Shown one piece after another: positions 1 through 9,262 of a stretch of DNA of 64,000 nt. Under the pieces are notes generated by a model that saw only the letters and a list, made by a program, of their open reading frames with translations, was not told where the DNA came from and made no database searches. Each line of letters starts with the position of its first letter. The first letter of the stretch is position 1. The DNA is taken from NCBI RefSeq assembly GCF_017654505.1, contig NC_054536.1, forward strand, positions 97,465,965 through 97,529,964, read 5' to 3'. Source of the stretch: Polyodon spathula (taxonomy: Eukaryota; Chordata; Actinopteri; Acipenseriformes; Polyodontidae). The translations under genes were made by a program, and so were the position numbers.

Positions 1-450
1 CCGAGAACCAGCCGGGAGAGAAAAAGACACGAAAGTGTCACAGTGAGACAGTGAGAGCGGGGAACCCTTGGGCAGACCCCTTAAAAATATAACAGAGCAG
101 GCTAGGTAGCCGGCAGCGTAGGATGGAGATCCGGGTCGCATGGGCAGCGGCGACCGAGATATTGCTGCAGAGTGCAGCACCTTTTATTTGTAGTTTTGTT
201 ATTGTGTTATTTTTTCCCTTGTTATTTTTGCCTCTTTGAGCACCTGCAAGGCGCCGGTATTGTGTACCATCGGTTGGTATGCCCGTGGTTCTGTTTACCA
301 TCGTTGGTAAATCAGACCACGGACCCACAGCGCCATCTGCGGGATAAACCGAAAAACAGCACCCCGAAAATAAAACTGGGCACCTGTGCGGTGTTGCCAA
401 ATCCACCTGTCTGTCTCCTGTGTCAGTGAATTACCCACCACCCTTCCACA
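1..450 (+). repeat. 5' LTR (left end outside window)
   Basis: Inferred from position directly before the primer-binding-like site and the gag start. An AATAAA polyadenylation signal lies at 369-374 and a TATA-like A/T stretch near 84-93. The proposed end at 450 finishes in CA, as LTRs normally do, two bases before the primer-binding-like site. The matching 3' LTR is not visible, so the boundary cannot be confirmed by comparison. Confidence 0.5.
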
Positions 451-452
451 CG

Positions 453-470
453 TGGTGATAGGAGTGGGAT
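453..470 (+). promoter_or_regulatory. primer-binding-site-like sequence
   Basis: TGGTGATAGGAGTGGGAT lies two bases after the proposed LTR end. It resembles the TGGTGNNAGAAGTGGGAT-type stretch seen just inside many vertebrate Ty3/Gypsy elements. The tRNA primer was not identified. Confidence 0.4.
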
Positions 471-519
471 TCACTGGCACTGCCCCAAGCAGTGCAGCTA
501 CAGAAGGAGCAGACTAGCG

Positions 520-2043
520 ATGGATGCTACCCAGTTTGCCGCAATGATGGACCTCCTGTGACAGACGCTCACCGCGGCAGTGCAGGGGGCGGCCAGACCC
601 ACAGCTCCAGATCACTCCCTACAGAGACCCACCAAGATGACGGCCGAGGATCGACCTGACGCCTACTTGGAGGTGTTCGAGGCCATGGCGATCTCAGCCG
701 GGTGGCCCCATGCCCAGTGGGCTAGCTGTTTGTTACCCCAACTCACCGGGGAGGCTCAAGCAGCTGCGAGGACGCTGTCCCTGGAGCACATGCTGGATTA
801 CCCCCTGCTAAAGGCAGCCATCCTGAATCGTGTGGGGGCCACCCCGGAGGGCTACCATAAGAGATTCCGGGAGGAGCAGTTTGCGGCGGGGGAGCACCCC
901 CGAGCTATTGCCCACCGGCTAAAGGATTACGCCATGGGCTGGCTGAACCCGGACGCGGTCACCAAAGCTAGGTTGGTGGAGCTGATCGTGGTGGAGCGGT
1001 TTCTGGAGTGTCTGGCCCCGGGTCCGCGGCTATGGGTCCAGCGACAGGCACCAGATACTCTGGATCGGGCAGTCGAACAAGCCGAGCAGTACCAGGCAGC
1101 GGAGCCAACGCCTGTGAAACTGCCAGGGAGGAGTGCGGCTCCTGGATCGTCCCCTCAACCGGCCCCGGAGAGGGCGAAGGGACTAGGAGGAAGGGGAAGT
1201 CTAGGATTTGGTCGGGGGGTGTCGGTGGGAGCTCCCGGCCTGGGAACTGGGGCAGGGTGGGGATACCCACGGGCTACTGCAGTGTCGGACTGGGGTCTCG
1301 AGCAGATGCCTTATCGGCGAGCCCCTTCTATGGCTCCAGTGTTTCCCCCTCTTTCCAAAACTTCAGGGAGAGAAACCAGCCCACCGAGGTGTTGGACGTG
1401 CAGGGAGGCGGGCCACCTCGCCCGGGACTGTCCCGTGGAGTGTGACCTCAGCCGACCAGGTAGGCAAGTTCAATTACCTCAGTCACTTCAGCACAAGGGT
1501 TTTGTTATTCCTGTAACAGTGGATGGTACAAAAACCCAGGCTCTCCTGGATTCAGAGTGTGGTCAGTCTCTAGTACAGGAGAGCCTAATCTCACCGGGGC
1601 ATAAACGTATATTGGGATGGGTGCCTATTAAATGTATTCATGGGGATGTCCGCTCCTATCCCAAGATCAAGGTGTGTATGACTATTGGCCAGCAGGTGAC
1701 GCAGGTGCAGGTAGGATTATGTCCTCGATTTCCGGTACCAGTAATTCTGGGATGGGACTGTGAGCAGTTTAAAGATTGGTTGGCTGCCCTGACAGCCCCG
1801 TCCTCTTTATTGGCGAAGAAAGAGGAAGTAATTGGAGAGATTTTTCCCTTTCGCGATCCAGAATGGTTTTGCCATAAATTTAAACCCCGTAAAACTAAAC
1901 GGGAGCGCCGGATCGCTAAGAATGAGGGCTGGCAATGGAGGGAGTCGGAGAAGTTTCAGGTGGGGGCGGTTGGTGAAGAGTCCGGGGGGGAGGTCGCGGA
2001 GCCAGCGCAGGGGTCTGGCTCGGCTGCCTCTGCTCGGGACTGA
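520..2043 (+). pseudogene. gag-pro: Gag-protease of Gmr1-like element, SCAN-like capsid
   Basis: The likely original start is the ATG at 520, in frame with the long ORF but followed by a TGA at 559-561. Downstream (about 850-1095) the translation follows the SCAN pattern: YHKRFREEQF, then a WLNPDAVTKARLVELIVVER-like core and a WVQRQAPDTLDRAVE-like end. SCAN domains of vertebrate zinc-finger proteins are thought to derive from the capsid C-terminal domain of such elements. A CCHC zinc knuckle (CWTCREAGHLARDC) lies at 1390-1431. The retropepsin-like region has LLDSEC at about 1543-1560, where the family has D-S/T-G, so the active-site glycine is replaced by glutamate (GAG at 1555-1557). The frame ends in TGA at 2041-2043 and then continues in the same frame into the integrase region. 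Confidence 0.8.
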
Positions 2044-3401
2044 CCTGACCCCAAGTTGGAAACCATGGGCGCTGATTTCTTAGCTTGCTCCCGTGACTTG
2101 GGCAGGCTCTTTGACCAAGCAGCGGTGGTTAATGGTCGGGTGGTCGAGCCCAGACGCGCCACCACGTATCCCCACTTTGAAATTGATCGAGACCTGCTGT
2201 ACCGTGTTGATAAATTACCCCAGACCGGTGAAATGCATCATCAGTTGTTCATTCCTCAGTCCTTTAAGGAGGAATTGTTGCAGCTGGCTCACGTTATTCC
2301 CCTGTCTGGTCATTTGGGAAGGGATAAAACTAAAGCAAGGCTTATGTCACGGTTCTTCTGGCTGGGGCTGGATGGCGATGTCAAGCGGTTTTGTGAGCGT
2401 TGTGGGGAATGTCAAAAGGCCAGCCCTAGAGCCGAGCCCCACTGGTGCCTTTGCCCCTAGTGGAAGCTCTGTTTGAACGTATTGGGATGGACATTGTTGG
2501 GCCATTAGAGAGGAGCGCGGCAGGATACACCTACCTACTTGTCATTCTGGATTACGCTACGCGTTATCCAGAGGCAATTCCCCTCCGATCTATGTCCGCT
2601 AAGTCTGTTGCCAAAGAGCTTGTGAAGGTTTTCTCCCGGGTGGGGATTCCCAAAGAGATACTAACCGATCAAGGCACCAATTTTATGTCCCGGCTAATCC
2701 GCGGAACATGTAAGCTTTTGGGAATTAAGACCATTAGGACCTCTGTGTTTCATCCTCAGAACGACGGTTTGGTGGAACGCTTTAATAAGACCCTTAAGAA
2801 CATGTTGCACAGATTTATTCGTAGTGATGTGCGTTACTGGGACCAGCTGATTCCTCCCCTTCTCTTTGCGATCAGAGAGGTTCCCCAGGCTTCCACGGGG
2901 TTTTCACCATTCGAGCTGCTGTATGGGCGGAGACCCCGGGGCGTGCTCGACCTGGTCAGAGAGATATGGGAGGAGCAGCAGGACAATTCGACCAATACCG
3001 TCCGGTATGTGTTGGACCTGCGCAAGCGTCTTGAGTCTTTTGGGAAATGGGCGCATGACAATTTGCAGCAGGCACAGCACAGACAGGAGACACAATATAA
3101 CCGAGGAGCCCGGTTGTGCACATTTCAGCCAGGGGATAAGGTACTTCTGTTATTACCCAGTTCTGAGTCGAAACTCTTGGCTAAGTGGCAAGGACCCTTT
3201 GCGGTTACATACCAGGTTGGGAAGGTGGACTATGAGATCTGCCAGCCGGAGCGACGGACAGAGAAACACATTTACCATATCTATCTCTTAAAGCCTTGGT
3301 TGCAACCAGAGGTGTTGTTAGTGGCGCATGCAGATGACGTCACGGACCTGATCTTTCTGTGTTGGCAAGAAAAGGATCGGTACAGATTGCTGAGAATCTG
3401 A
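2044..3401 (+). pseudogene. int: integrase of Gmr1-like element
   Basis: Continues in the gag-pro frame to about 2440 and then shifts frame. The N-terminal H2C2 zinc domain is visible as HVIPLSGHLG ... CGECQK (about 2293-2420). The catalytic core has all three acidic residues in context: GMDIVGPL, TDQGTNF and DGLVERFNKTLK (about 2485-2795), a D,D-35-E arrangement. A KWQGPFAVT motif (about 3182-3210) is the GPY/F module typical of chromovirus-like and Gypsy integrases. The protein would insert the element's cDNA into host chromosomes. A frame change around 2430-2450 separates the zinc domain from the core, so no intact integrase can be made from this copy. Confidence 0.85.
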
Positions 3402-3533
3402 CACCAAAGCAGAAATGTCAGGCTCACGTTCTGGTGGCGGAGTTTCCTGACGTGTTCTCTTCAGTCCCGGGGCAGACTCGAGTAGCCCATCATCACATTG
3501 ATATTGAGCCGGGGGCGCTAGTTCGCCAGAGGC
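3359..3533 (+). pseudogene. N-terminal edge of reverse transcriptase, cut by gap
   Basis: In a frame different from the integrase, the sequence encodes EFPDVFSSVPGQTRVAHHHI and then a short stretch up to the gap. An 'F.DVFS..PG.T....H.I' segment is the conserved lead-in to Ty3/Gypsy reverse transcriptase. It follows the integrase GPF module directly, which fixes the order integrase then RT. The RT palm motifs themselves fall in the run of Ns. Confidence 0.75.
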
Positions 3534-4033
3534 NNNNNNNNNNNNNNNNNNNNNNNNNNNNNNNNNNNNNNNNNNNNNNNNNNNNNNNNNNNNNNNNNNN
3601 NNNNNNNNNNNNNNNNNNNNNNNNNNNNNNNNNNNNNNNNNNNNNNNNNNNNNNNNNNNNNNNNNNNNNNNNNNNNNNNNNNNNNNNNNNNNNNNNNNNN
3701 NNNNNNNNNNNNNNNNNNNNNNNNNNNNNNNNNNNNNNNNNNNNNNNNNNNNNNNNNNNNNNNNNNNNNNNNNNNNNNNNNNNNNNNNNNNNNNNNNNNN
3801 NNNNNNNNNNNNNNNNNNNNNNNNNNNNNNNNNNNNNNNNNNNNNNNNNNNNNNNNNNNNNNNNNNNNNNNNNNNNNNNNNNNNNNNNNNNNNNNNNNNN
3901 NNNNNNNNNNNNNNNNNNNNNNNNNNNNNNNNNNNNNNNNNNNNNNNNNNNNNNNNNNNNNNNNNNNNNNNNNNNNNNNNNNNNNNNNNNNNNNNNNNNN
4001 NNNNNNNNNNNNNNNNNNNNNNNNNNNNNNNNN
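3534..4033. other. assembly gap, 500 Ns
   Basis: Exactly 500 consecutive Ns, a size commonly used as a placeholder for a gap of unknown length. Sequence on its two sides belongs to two different transposon classes, so the true distance and even the join are uncertain. Apparent open frames running through it are artefacts. Confidence 0.99.
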
Positions 4034-4900
4034 GAAATGACCTCATCTAGTCCCTCTGATTCAGCTTCAAAAGCTAATGGCCTTCTTGAAAGATTTCAGA
4101 AGAGAACTACAGTCCTTGGGCTTATCCTTGCTACAGATGTGATGGGGGAGTTGGGGGGTCTGAACGTCTCTTTACAGAAGAGAAGCCAAACCATAGCAGG
4201 AATGTTAGCTGCAGTGGAACATGTTAAAATCAGCCTTGAGGGGAAAAGAACAGAGGAAAACTTCACTGCATTGTATGAGAGGGCAACAGGAGTAATTCAT
4301 TCCATTGGCATCCAACCAATTCAGATGCCTCACGTGAGAAAGCCACCCAAACGCTACACAGGTCCGGCTGTGCCCTATGTACCCCCCACCTCTCAGGAGT
4401 ACTACAGAGTACAGTACTTCAATGTGCTAGATACTGTTAATATACAGTTCAGAGAGCGATTTGACCAGGAAGGCCTGCACAACCTACAAAAATTGAAGAA
4501 AGTTCTCCTTTTTGGAGAGGTCAGCAATGTTGTGGACCAGTATCCTGAATTGCAACGCAATTCCTTACATGTGCAGTTGACCATGTTCATGTCAAATTAC
4601 ACCTACAGCATTATGAGAAGCATGTTGCCTGAGGTTCGTGGGCTTTTTAGTCAAATTGAGGCCCTTGTGAGGCTATTGCTGGTCTTCCCTGCCTCCTGTG
4701 CTGAGGCTGAGAGGAGCTTCAGTGCCCTGAGAAGGCAGAAGACCTGGTTTCGCACCTCAATGACCCAAATTCGGCTGAACAGTGTGGCTGTATGCCACGT
4801 GCACCAAGAGAAACTGGATGAGTTGGATAGAAATGCAATCGGCCAGAGATTTATCGATGCCAAAGATCGTCGCAAGAATGTTTTTGGATCAATTCTATGA
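4034..4900 (+). CDS. hAT transposase C-terminal part (ZMYM1/TTF-type), truncated by gap
   Basis: An uninterrupted frame of 289 codons from the gap edge to TGA at 4898-4900. The C-terminal third holds the hAT dimerisation region: LLLVFPASCAEAERSFSALR, followed by RTSMTQIRLNSVAVCHVH. The upstream part (MGELGGLNVSLQKRSQTI, YYRVQYFNVLDTVNIQFRER) matches the usual body of TTF-type transposases often annotated as 'zinc finger MYM-type protein 1-like'. These enzymes cut and paste hAT elements through an RNase H-like fold; the first catalytic residues and the N-terminal zinc finger would lie in or beyond the gap. No stop or frameshift is visible here, so this copy could be young. AATAAA-type signals follow at about 5003-5018. 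Confidence 0.8.
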   Translation, partial: EMTSSSPSDSASKANGLLERFQKRTTVLGLILATDVMGELGGLNVSLQKRSQTIAGMLAAVEHVKISLEGKRTEENFTALYERATGVIHSIGIQPIQMPHVRKPPKRYTGPAVPYVPPTSQEYYRVQYFNVLDTVNIQFRERFDQEGLHNLQKLKKVLLFGEVSNVVDQYPELQRNSLHVQLTMFMSNYTYSIMRSMLPEVRGLFSQIEALVRLLLVFPASCAEAERSFSALRRQKTWFRTSMTQIRLNSVAVCHVHQEKLDELDRNAIGQRFIDAKDRRKNVFGSIL

Positions 4901-5382
4901 ATTATTTAACTCGCTTCACCTCAGACAGCCAAAAGTAGTGTAGTTATTGCTTTTGTGAGAGCCATACTCCATGTTACATAATGCTGTTTTATGTAAATAT
5001 GTTAATAAAGAGAATAAAATGTAGCTCAGCATTTTAGATAACAGTGGGACAGCTCATTTGGGAGGAGAATATAGAGAGACTGGAAGGAGAGATTGTAATT
5101 AGTTATAGATCACAGTCATAACATTATTGAGGTTTATTATTTTTTGGCAGTCCTTCCAACCCTCCAGGTTAGTCTGTTCATTGAGTAAATAAAATGTCCC
5201 ATGGCAACAGCGTTAAACTCTACCTAGCATATCCTAGTCTTTTATGCATTTGTTTATTGTTCAATTTCAATTGTAGTATATGTTTTTACATGCATTACCA
5301 GCCAGTTAACAAAAATGCACATAGATTTGAATGATGCAAACTACTGAAACACTTTCATTTGACTGTTTATTGTTACACTGAT
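4901..5382. other. 3' flank of hAT transposase, no gene seen
   Basis: AT-rich sequence with polyadenylation-signal-like AATAAA motifs near 5003-5018. It probably includes the 3' untranslated part of the hAT element, but no terminal inverted repeat could be paired because the left end is in the gap. Confidence 0.5.
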
Positions 5383-6387
5383 CAGGGTTTCCCTTGGGTT
5401 CTAGATTTTTGTAGTCACTAGTGACTAATCCTTTCTAAAAACATTAGTCACTCCAGATATTCAGTAGTCACTACTAGCGCACAGTTCAAGTCTTCAAGGG
5501 TGTTATGAATGCTATTTTTATTTTATACCTTAAATGACTGTATTGACCAAAACAATTATTTAATTGAACCATTTACAGCTGGAAACTTTTAGAACTTTAA
5601 AACTCAAGAACCAGATTTATTTTCCCTGAAAAGCTACATATAGACACATAATGCATTATGAAGTACTTATACCAGGATTTATTTATTTTTTGCAACATTT
5701 CATATGGTAATGGTACACAGATAAGTCGATATTTCATAATTAGCAAACTTATTTCTATATTAATTTCAGGATTCCTGAATGAAAGTACAATATTTCAGAA
5801 TTTTGTTAACGCTTCAGCTAAATTATACCAGTCTATGGTATACAATAATATTAAAAATGTAATTGTTTACTGACTATTTTCATGTACTTATATATCTTTT
5901 ACAATAAAAGGAAAAAAAAACATTGTTAGAATATTATATACAACCAATGGAAACAGAGTTTTCCAATAAGCTGAAACTTTGCTGCTTGTTTTCTTTTTCT
6001 TTTATCTGATGCTTGTGAACTTTGTTCTTTCTGGTGTTCTGAATCCAGTTTTCATCTTCTACAACTTGTTCTGTTTGTTTTATTTCACTCTTGCTGTGGC
6101 CGCTCTGAAAAAACAAGTGAATTTTCTTCTGCGATATGTTCTAGTATTGGCTAACAGTTTTGTTTTTAAATTCGCGCGCACAAGCTTACCGCTTTCACTG
6201 CAGTTGCAATGGTTTGAGCAGAACTCTCTGTAGTCGTGAAAGTGCAGCAGCAGAAACTGTCAGATTGCAAAGAATAATGTGAGGCTGAAAGCTACAGCAG
6301 CACCTAGTACAGCCTCATAAAACAGTCTGAGAACGCCATGAGAACATTGCAGAGTCAATGAATGGAGAGGCTGAGGCGATGATCTGA

Positions 6388-8480
6388 TAAGAACATAAGA
6401 ACATAAGAAAGTTTACAAACGAGAGGAGGCCATTCGGCCCATCTTGCTTGCTTGGTTGTTAGTAGCTTATTGATCACAGAATCTCATCAAGCAGCTTCTT
6501 GAAGGATTCCAGGGTGTCAACTTCAACAACATTACTGGGGAGTTGATTCCAGACCCTCACAATTCTCTGGGTAAAAAAGTGCCTCCTATTTTCTGTTCTG
6601 AATGTCACTTTTCTAATCTCCATTTGTGACCCCTGGTCCTTTCAGGCTGAAAAAGTCCCTTGGGTCGACACTGTCAATACCTTTTAGAATTTTGAATGCT
6701 TGAATTAGGTCGCCACGTAGTCTTCTTTGTTCAAGACTGAACAGATTCAATTCTTTTAGCCTGTCTGCATATGACATGCCTTTTAAGTCTGGAATAATTC
6801 TGGTTGCTCTTCTTTGCACTCTTTCTAGAGCAGCAATATCTTTTTTATAGCGAGGTGACCAGAACTGCACACAATATTCAAGATGAGGTCTTACTAATGC
6901 ATTGTACAGTTTTAACATTACTTCCCTTGATTTAAATTCAACACTTTTCACAATGTATATGAGCACCTTGTTAGCCTTTTTTATAGCTTCCCCACATTGT
7001 CTAGATGAAGACATTTCGGAGTCAACAAAAACTCCTAGGTCTTTTTCATACATTCCTTCTCCAATTTCAGTATCTCCCATATGATATTTATAATGTACAT
7101 TTTTATTTCCTGCGTGCAGTACCTTACACTTTTCTTTATTAAATGTCATTTGCCATGTGTCTGCCCAGTACTGAATTTTGTCTAGATCATTTTGAATGAC
7201 CTTTGCTGCTGCAACAGTGTTTGCCACTCCTCCTACTTTTGTGTCGTCTGCAAATTTAACAAGTTTGCTTACTATACCAGAATCTAAATCATTAATGAAG
7301 ATTAGGAATAGTAGAGGACCTAATACTGATCCCTGAGGTACACCACTGGTTACCACACTCCATTCTGAGGTTTCTCCTCTAATCAGTACTTTCTGTTTTC
7401 TATATGTTAACCACCCCCTAATCCATGTACATGCGTTTCCTTGAATCCCAACTGCGTTCAGTTTAAGAATTAATCTTTTGTGCGAGACTTTGTCAAAAGC
7501 TTTCTGGAAATCTAAATAAACCATGTCATATGCTTTGCAATTATCCATTATCGATGTTGCATCCTCAAAAAAATCAAGCAAGTTAGTTAGACACGATCTC
7601 CCTTTTCTAAAACCATGTTGACTGTCTCCCAGGACCCTGTTACCATATAGGTAATTTTCCATTTTGTATCTTATTATAGTTTCCATAAGTTTGCATATAA
7701 TAGAAGTCAGGTTTACTGGTCTGTAGTTACCTGGTTCTGTTTTGTTTCCCTTTTTGTGGATCGGTATTACGTTTGCAATTTTCCAGTCTGTCCGTACCAC
7801 CCCTATGTCAAGAGATTGTTGCATGATCTTGGTTAGCGGTTTGTAAATTACTTCTTTCATTTCTTTGAGTACTACTGGGAGGATCTCTTCCGGCCCAGGG
7901 GATTTGTTTATTTTAAGTGCTCCTAGTCCCTTTAACACTTCTGCCTCGGTTATGTTAAAGTTATTTAATAGGAACTGGATGACATGTGGGGCATGTTGTC
8001 AGTATCTTCCTTTGTAAAAACTTGTGAAAAGTAATCATTTAATATATTTGCTATTTTTTTTCTTCCTCTACGATTTTGCCATTTGTATCTCTTAAACATT
8101 TAATCACCTCTTTGAATGTTCGCTTGCTGTTGTAATATTGGAAAAACATTTTGGAATTGGTTTTAGCTCCCTTAGCAATGTTCATTTCTATTTCTCTCTT
8201 GGCCTTTCTAACTTCCTTTTTGACTTTGCAGTTCCGTGTGCTCTTTCTGTGTACTTTCTTTTTGGTCCTTTTTTAATGCTCTGTAAAGTGTCTTTTTTTG
8301 CTGAATATTTTTTTTAATTGATCTATTAAACCATTTTGGCAATTTCGTTTTACATTTAGATTTGTCTACTTTAGGGATGTAATTGTTTTGCGCCTCTAGT
8401 ACTACATTTTTGAAGAACAACCATCCTTCTTCTGTGGGTGTTTTCTCTATTTTACTCCAATCTACTTCTGTTAGTCTCTA
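6388..8480 (-). mobile_element. CR1 LINE, 5'-truncated copy
   Basis: Reads on the minus strand. Its 3' tail is tandem 8-mers of the TTCTTATG type (6388-6407 on the plus strand as repeated AACATAAG), the CR1-style 3' end in place of poly(A). Its body is nearly identical to the CR1 copy at 13663-17931. Homology stops abruptly near 8480, inside the stretch between the endonuclease and RT domains, which is typical 5' truncation during target-primed reverse transcription. It sits inside the hAT-like element. Confidence 0.85.
6613..7938 (-). pseudogene. CR1 ORF2 reverse transcriptase domain
   Basis: One open frame of about 440 codons covering most of the RT palm and fingers. It contains INKSPGP, IHKKGNKTEPGNYRPVNLTS, YLDFQKAFDKVSH (motif A), GVPQGSVLGPLLF (motif B) and the catalytic KFADDTKV (FADD version of YxDD). 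These motifs place it in the CR1/Jockey group. The endonuclease domain is missing because of 5' truncation and the upstream remainder (to 8480) is in other frames, so this is a dead copy. The RT stretch itself has no internal stop, which suggests recent insertion. Confidence 0.8.
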
Positions 8481-8711
8481 GCAGCAATGACTGGTAGCAG
8501 CAATGATTGGTTTAGCGGTCCTTTTTTTTTGAAGAAAGAGACGTTGTGTGTGACTTTAACAAAATGGATTTTTTATATATTTAGTACAAGATTTTAGATT
8601 TTTTAGTACAAACAGAATTGATCATCACTAGTGACGATTCCACATTTTTCGTCGTCACTTTCAAAAAATATTCACAAATTAAGAGAGTGTCGAGTGACAG
8701 CGAAACCCCTG

Positions 8712-9190
8712 ACACTCTTAATGTGGGATATAAATACATTTGTTTACCTGTACTCATTTAAACCCCAAAAAAACATAATTAGACAGTTCAGTTGTTCTAT
8801 TGCAATGCATGCTGGGACATGTGCATATTATAAAGTTATATGCATTTATATTGGCAGTCACCAGTTCCTTACAAACACATGATTTGGTATTTCATTTCAT
8901 CATTTACAAGTTCACTTGGACAAAAGTAGTGTTTTGAAACACATCCATTTATCACTTTTAACACCTCACTTTTGGAGTTTCAGAACATTGAAATGGTGTA
9001 TTGACACATGTTCTTTTAATAGTATAGCAGAAGTATGATTTTATCTGCATATGATTTATCCTTTTTCATTACGTAATATTAATTTTACTCTATAATACTA
9101 ATAATACTATTCCAGACGCATCTTTCCCCCCACGAGGACTGCTAGCTGGTTTCAAGAATTGTCCCCCCCAATGTTCAAAAGAAAGTTACG
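8712..9190. other. anonymous AT-rich spacer
   Basis: No gene, RNA or repeat family recognised between the hAT-like element and the GT microsatellite. The nearest open frames are short and show no domain. Confidence 0.5.
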
Positions 9191-9191
9191 C

Positions 9192-9238
<47 letters not shown>

Positions 9239-9262
9239 CACACACACACACACACACACATA
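9192..9262. repeat. (GT)n-TATATA-(CA)n palindromic microsatellite
   Basis: A run of about 20 GT dinucleotides, a short TATATA centre and then a run of CA. The whole is self-complementary and could form a hairpin or Z-DNA-prone tract. The adjacent Tc1 element begins at the TA immediately after the CA run. Confidence 0.9.

Larger units (their letters stand above)
1..3533 (+). mobile_element. Gmr1-like Ty3/Gypsy LTR retrotransposon, 5' part, decayed
   Basis: A GC-rich block unlike its AT-rich surroundings. It reads, in order: LTR-like sequence, primer-binding-like site, Gag with a SCAN-like capsid segment and zinc knuckle, protease, integrase (zinc domain, catalytic core, GPF module) and then the conserved segment just ahead of reverse transcriptase, where the assembly gap begins. 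Integrase upstream of RT is the hallmark of the Gmr1 lineage; most Ty3/Gypsy elements have it downstream. The coding frame is broken by at least two in-frame stops (559-561 and 2041-2043) and two frame changes (near 2430-2450 and near 3340-3370), so this copy is dead. The left end lies outside the window. RT, RNase H and the 3' LTR are in or beyond the gap. Confidence 0.85.
5383..8711. mobile_element. probable non-autonomous hAT-like element, carrying a nested CR1
   Basis: The left end CAGGGTTTCCC (5383-5393) pairs with the right end CGAAACCCCTG (8701-8711) as imperfect terminal inverted repeats. A subterminal TCACTAGTGA palindrome occurs in both arms, within 5412-5431 and 8622-8641, with matching flanks in inverted orientation. 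The bases just outside (ACACTGAT at 5375-5382; ACACTCTT at 8712-8719) look like a diverged 8-bp target duplication, the size expected of hAT. No transposase frame is seen in the AT-rich interior (5394-6387 and 8481-8700). The CR1 fragment accounts for about 2.1 kb, leaving an original element of about 1.2 kb. Confidence 0.55.

Noticed and set aside
3318..4046. Open frames running through the N run on either strand
   Set aside because: They exist only because Ns are not read as stops; the two sides belong to different transposons.
5934..6116. A possible small exon (minus strand) with a KRKRK basic patch
   Set aside because: Frames are interrupted and no neighbouring exon fits; it lies inside the hAT-like element.
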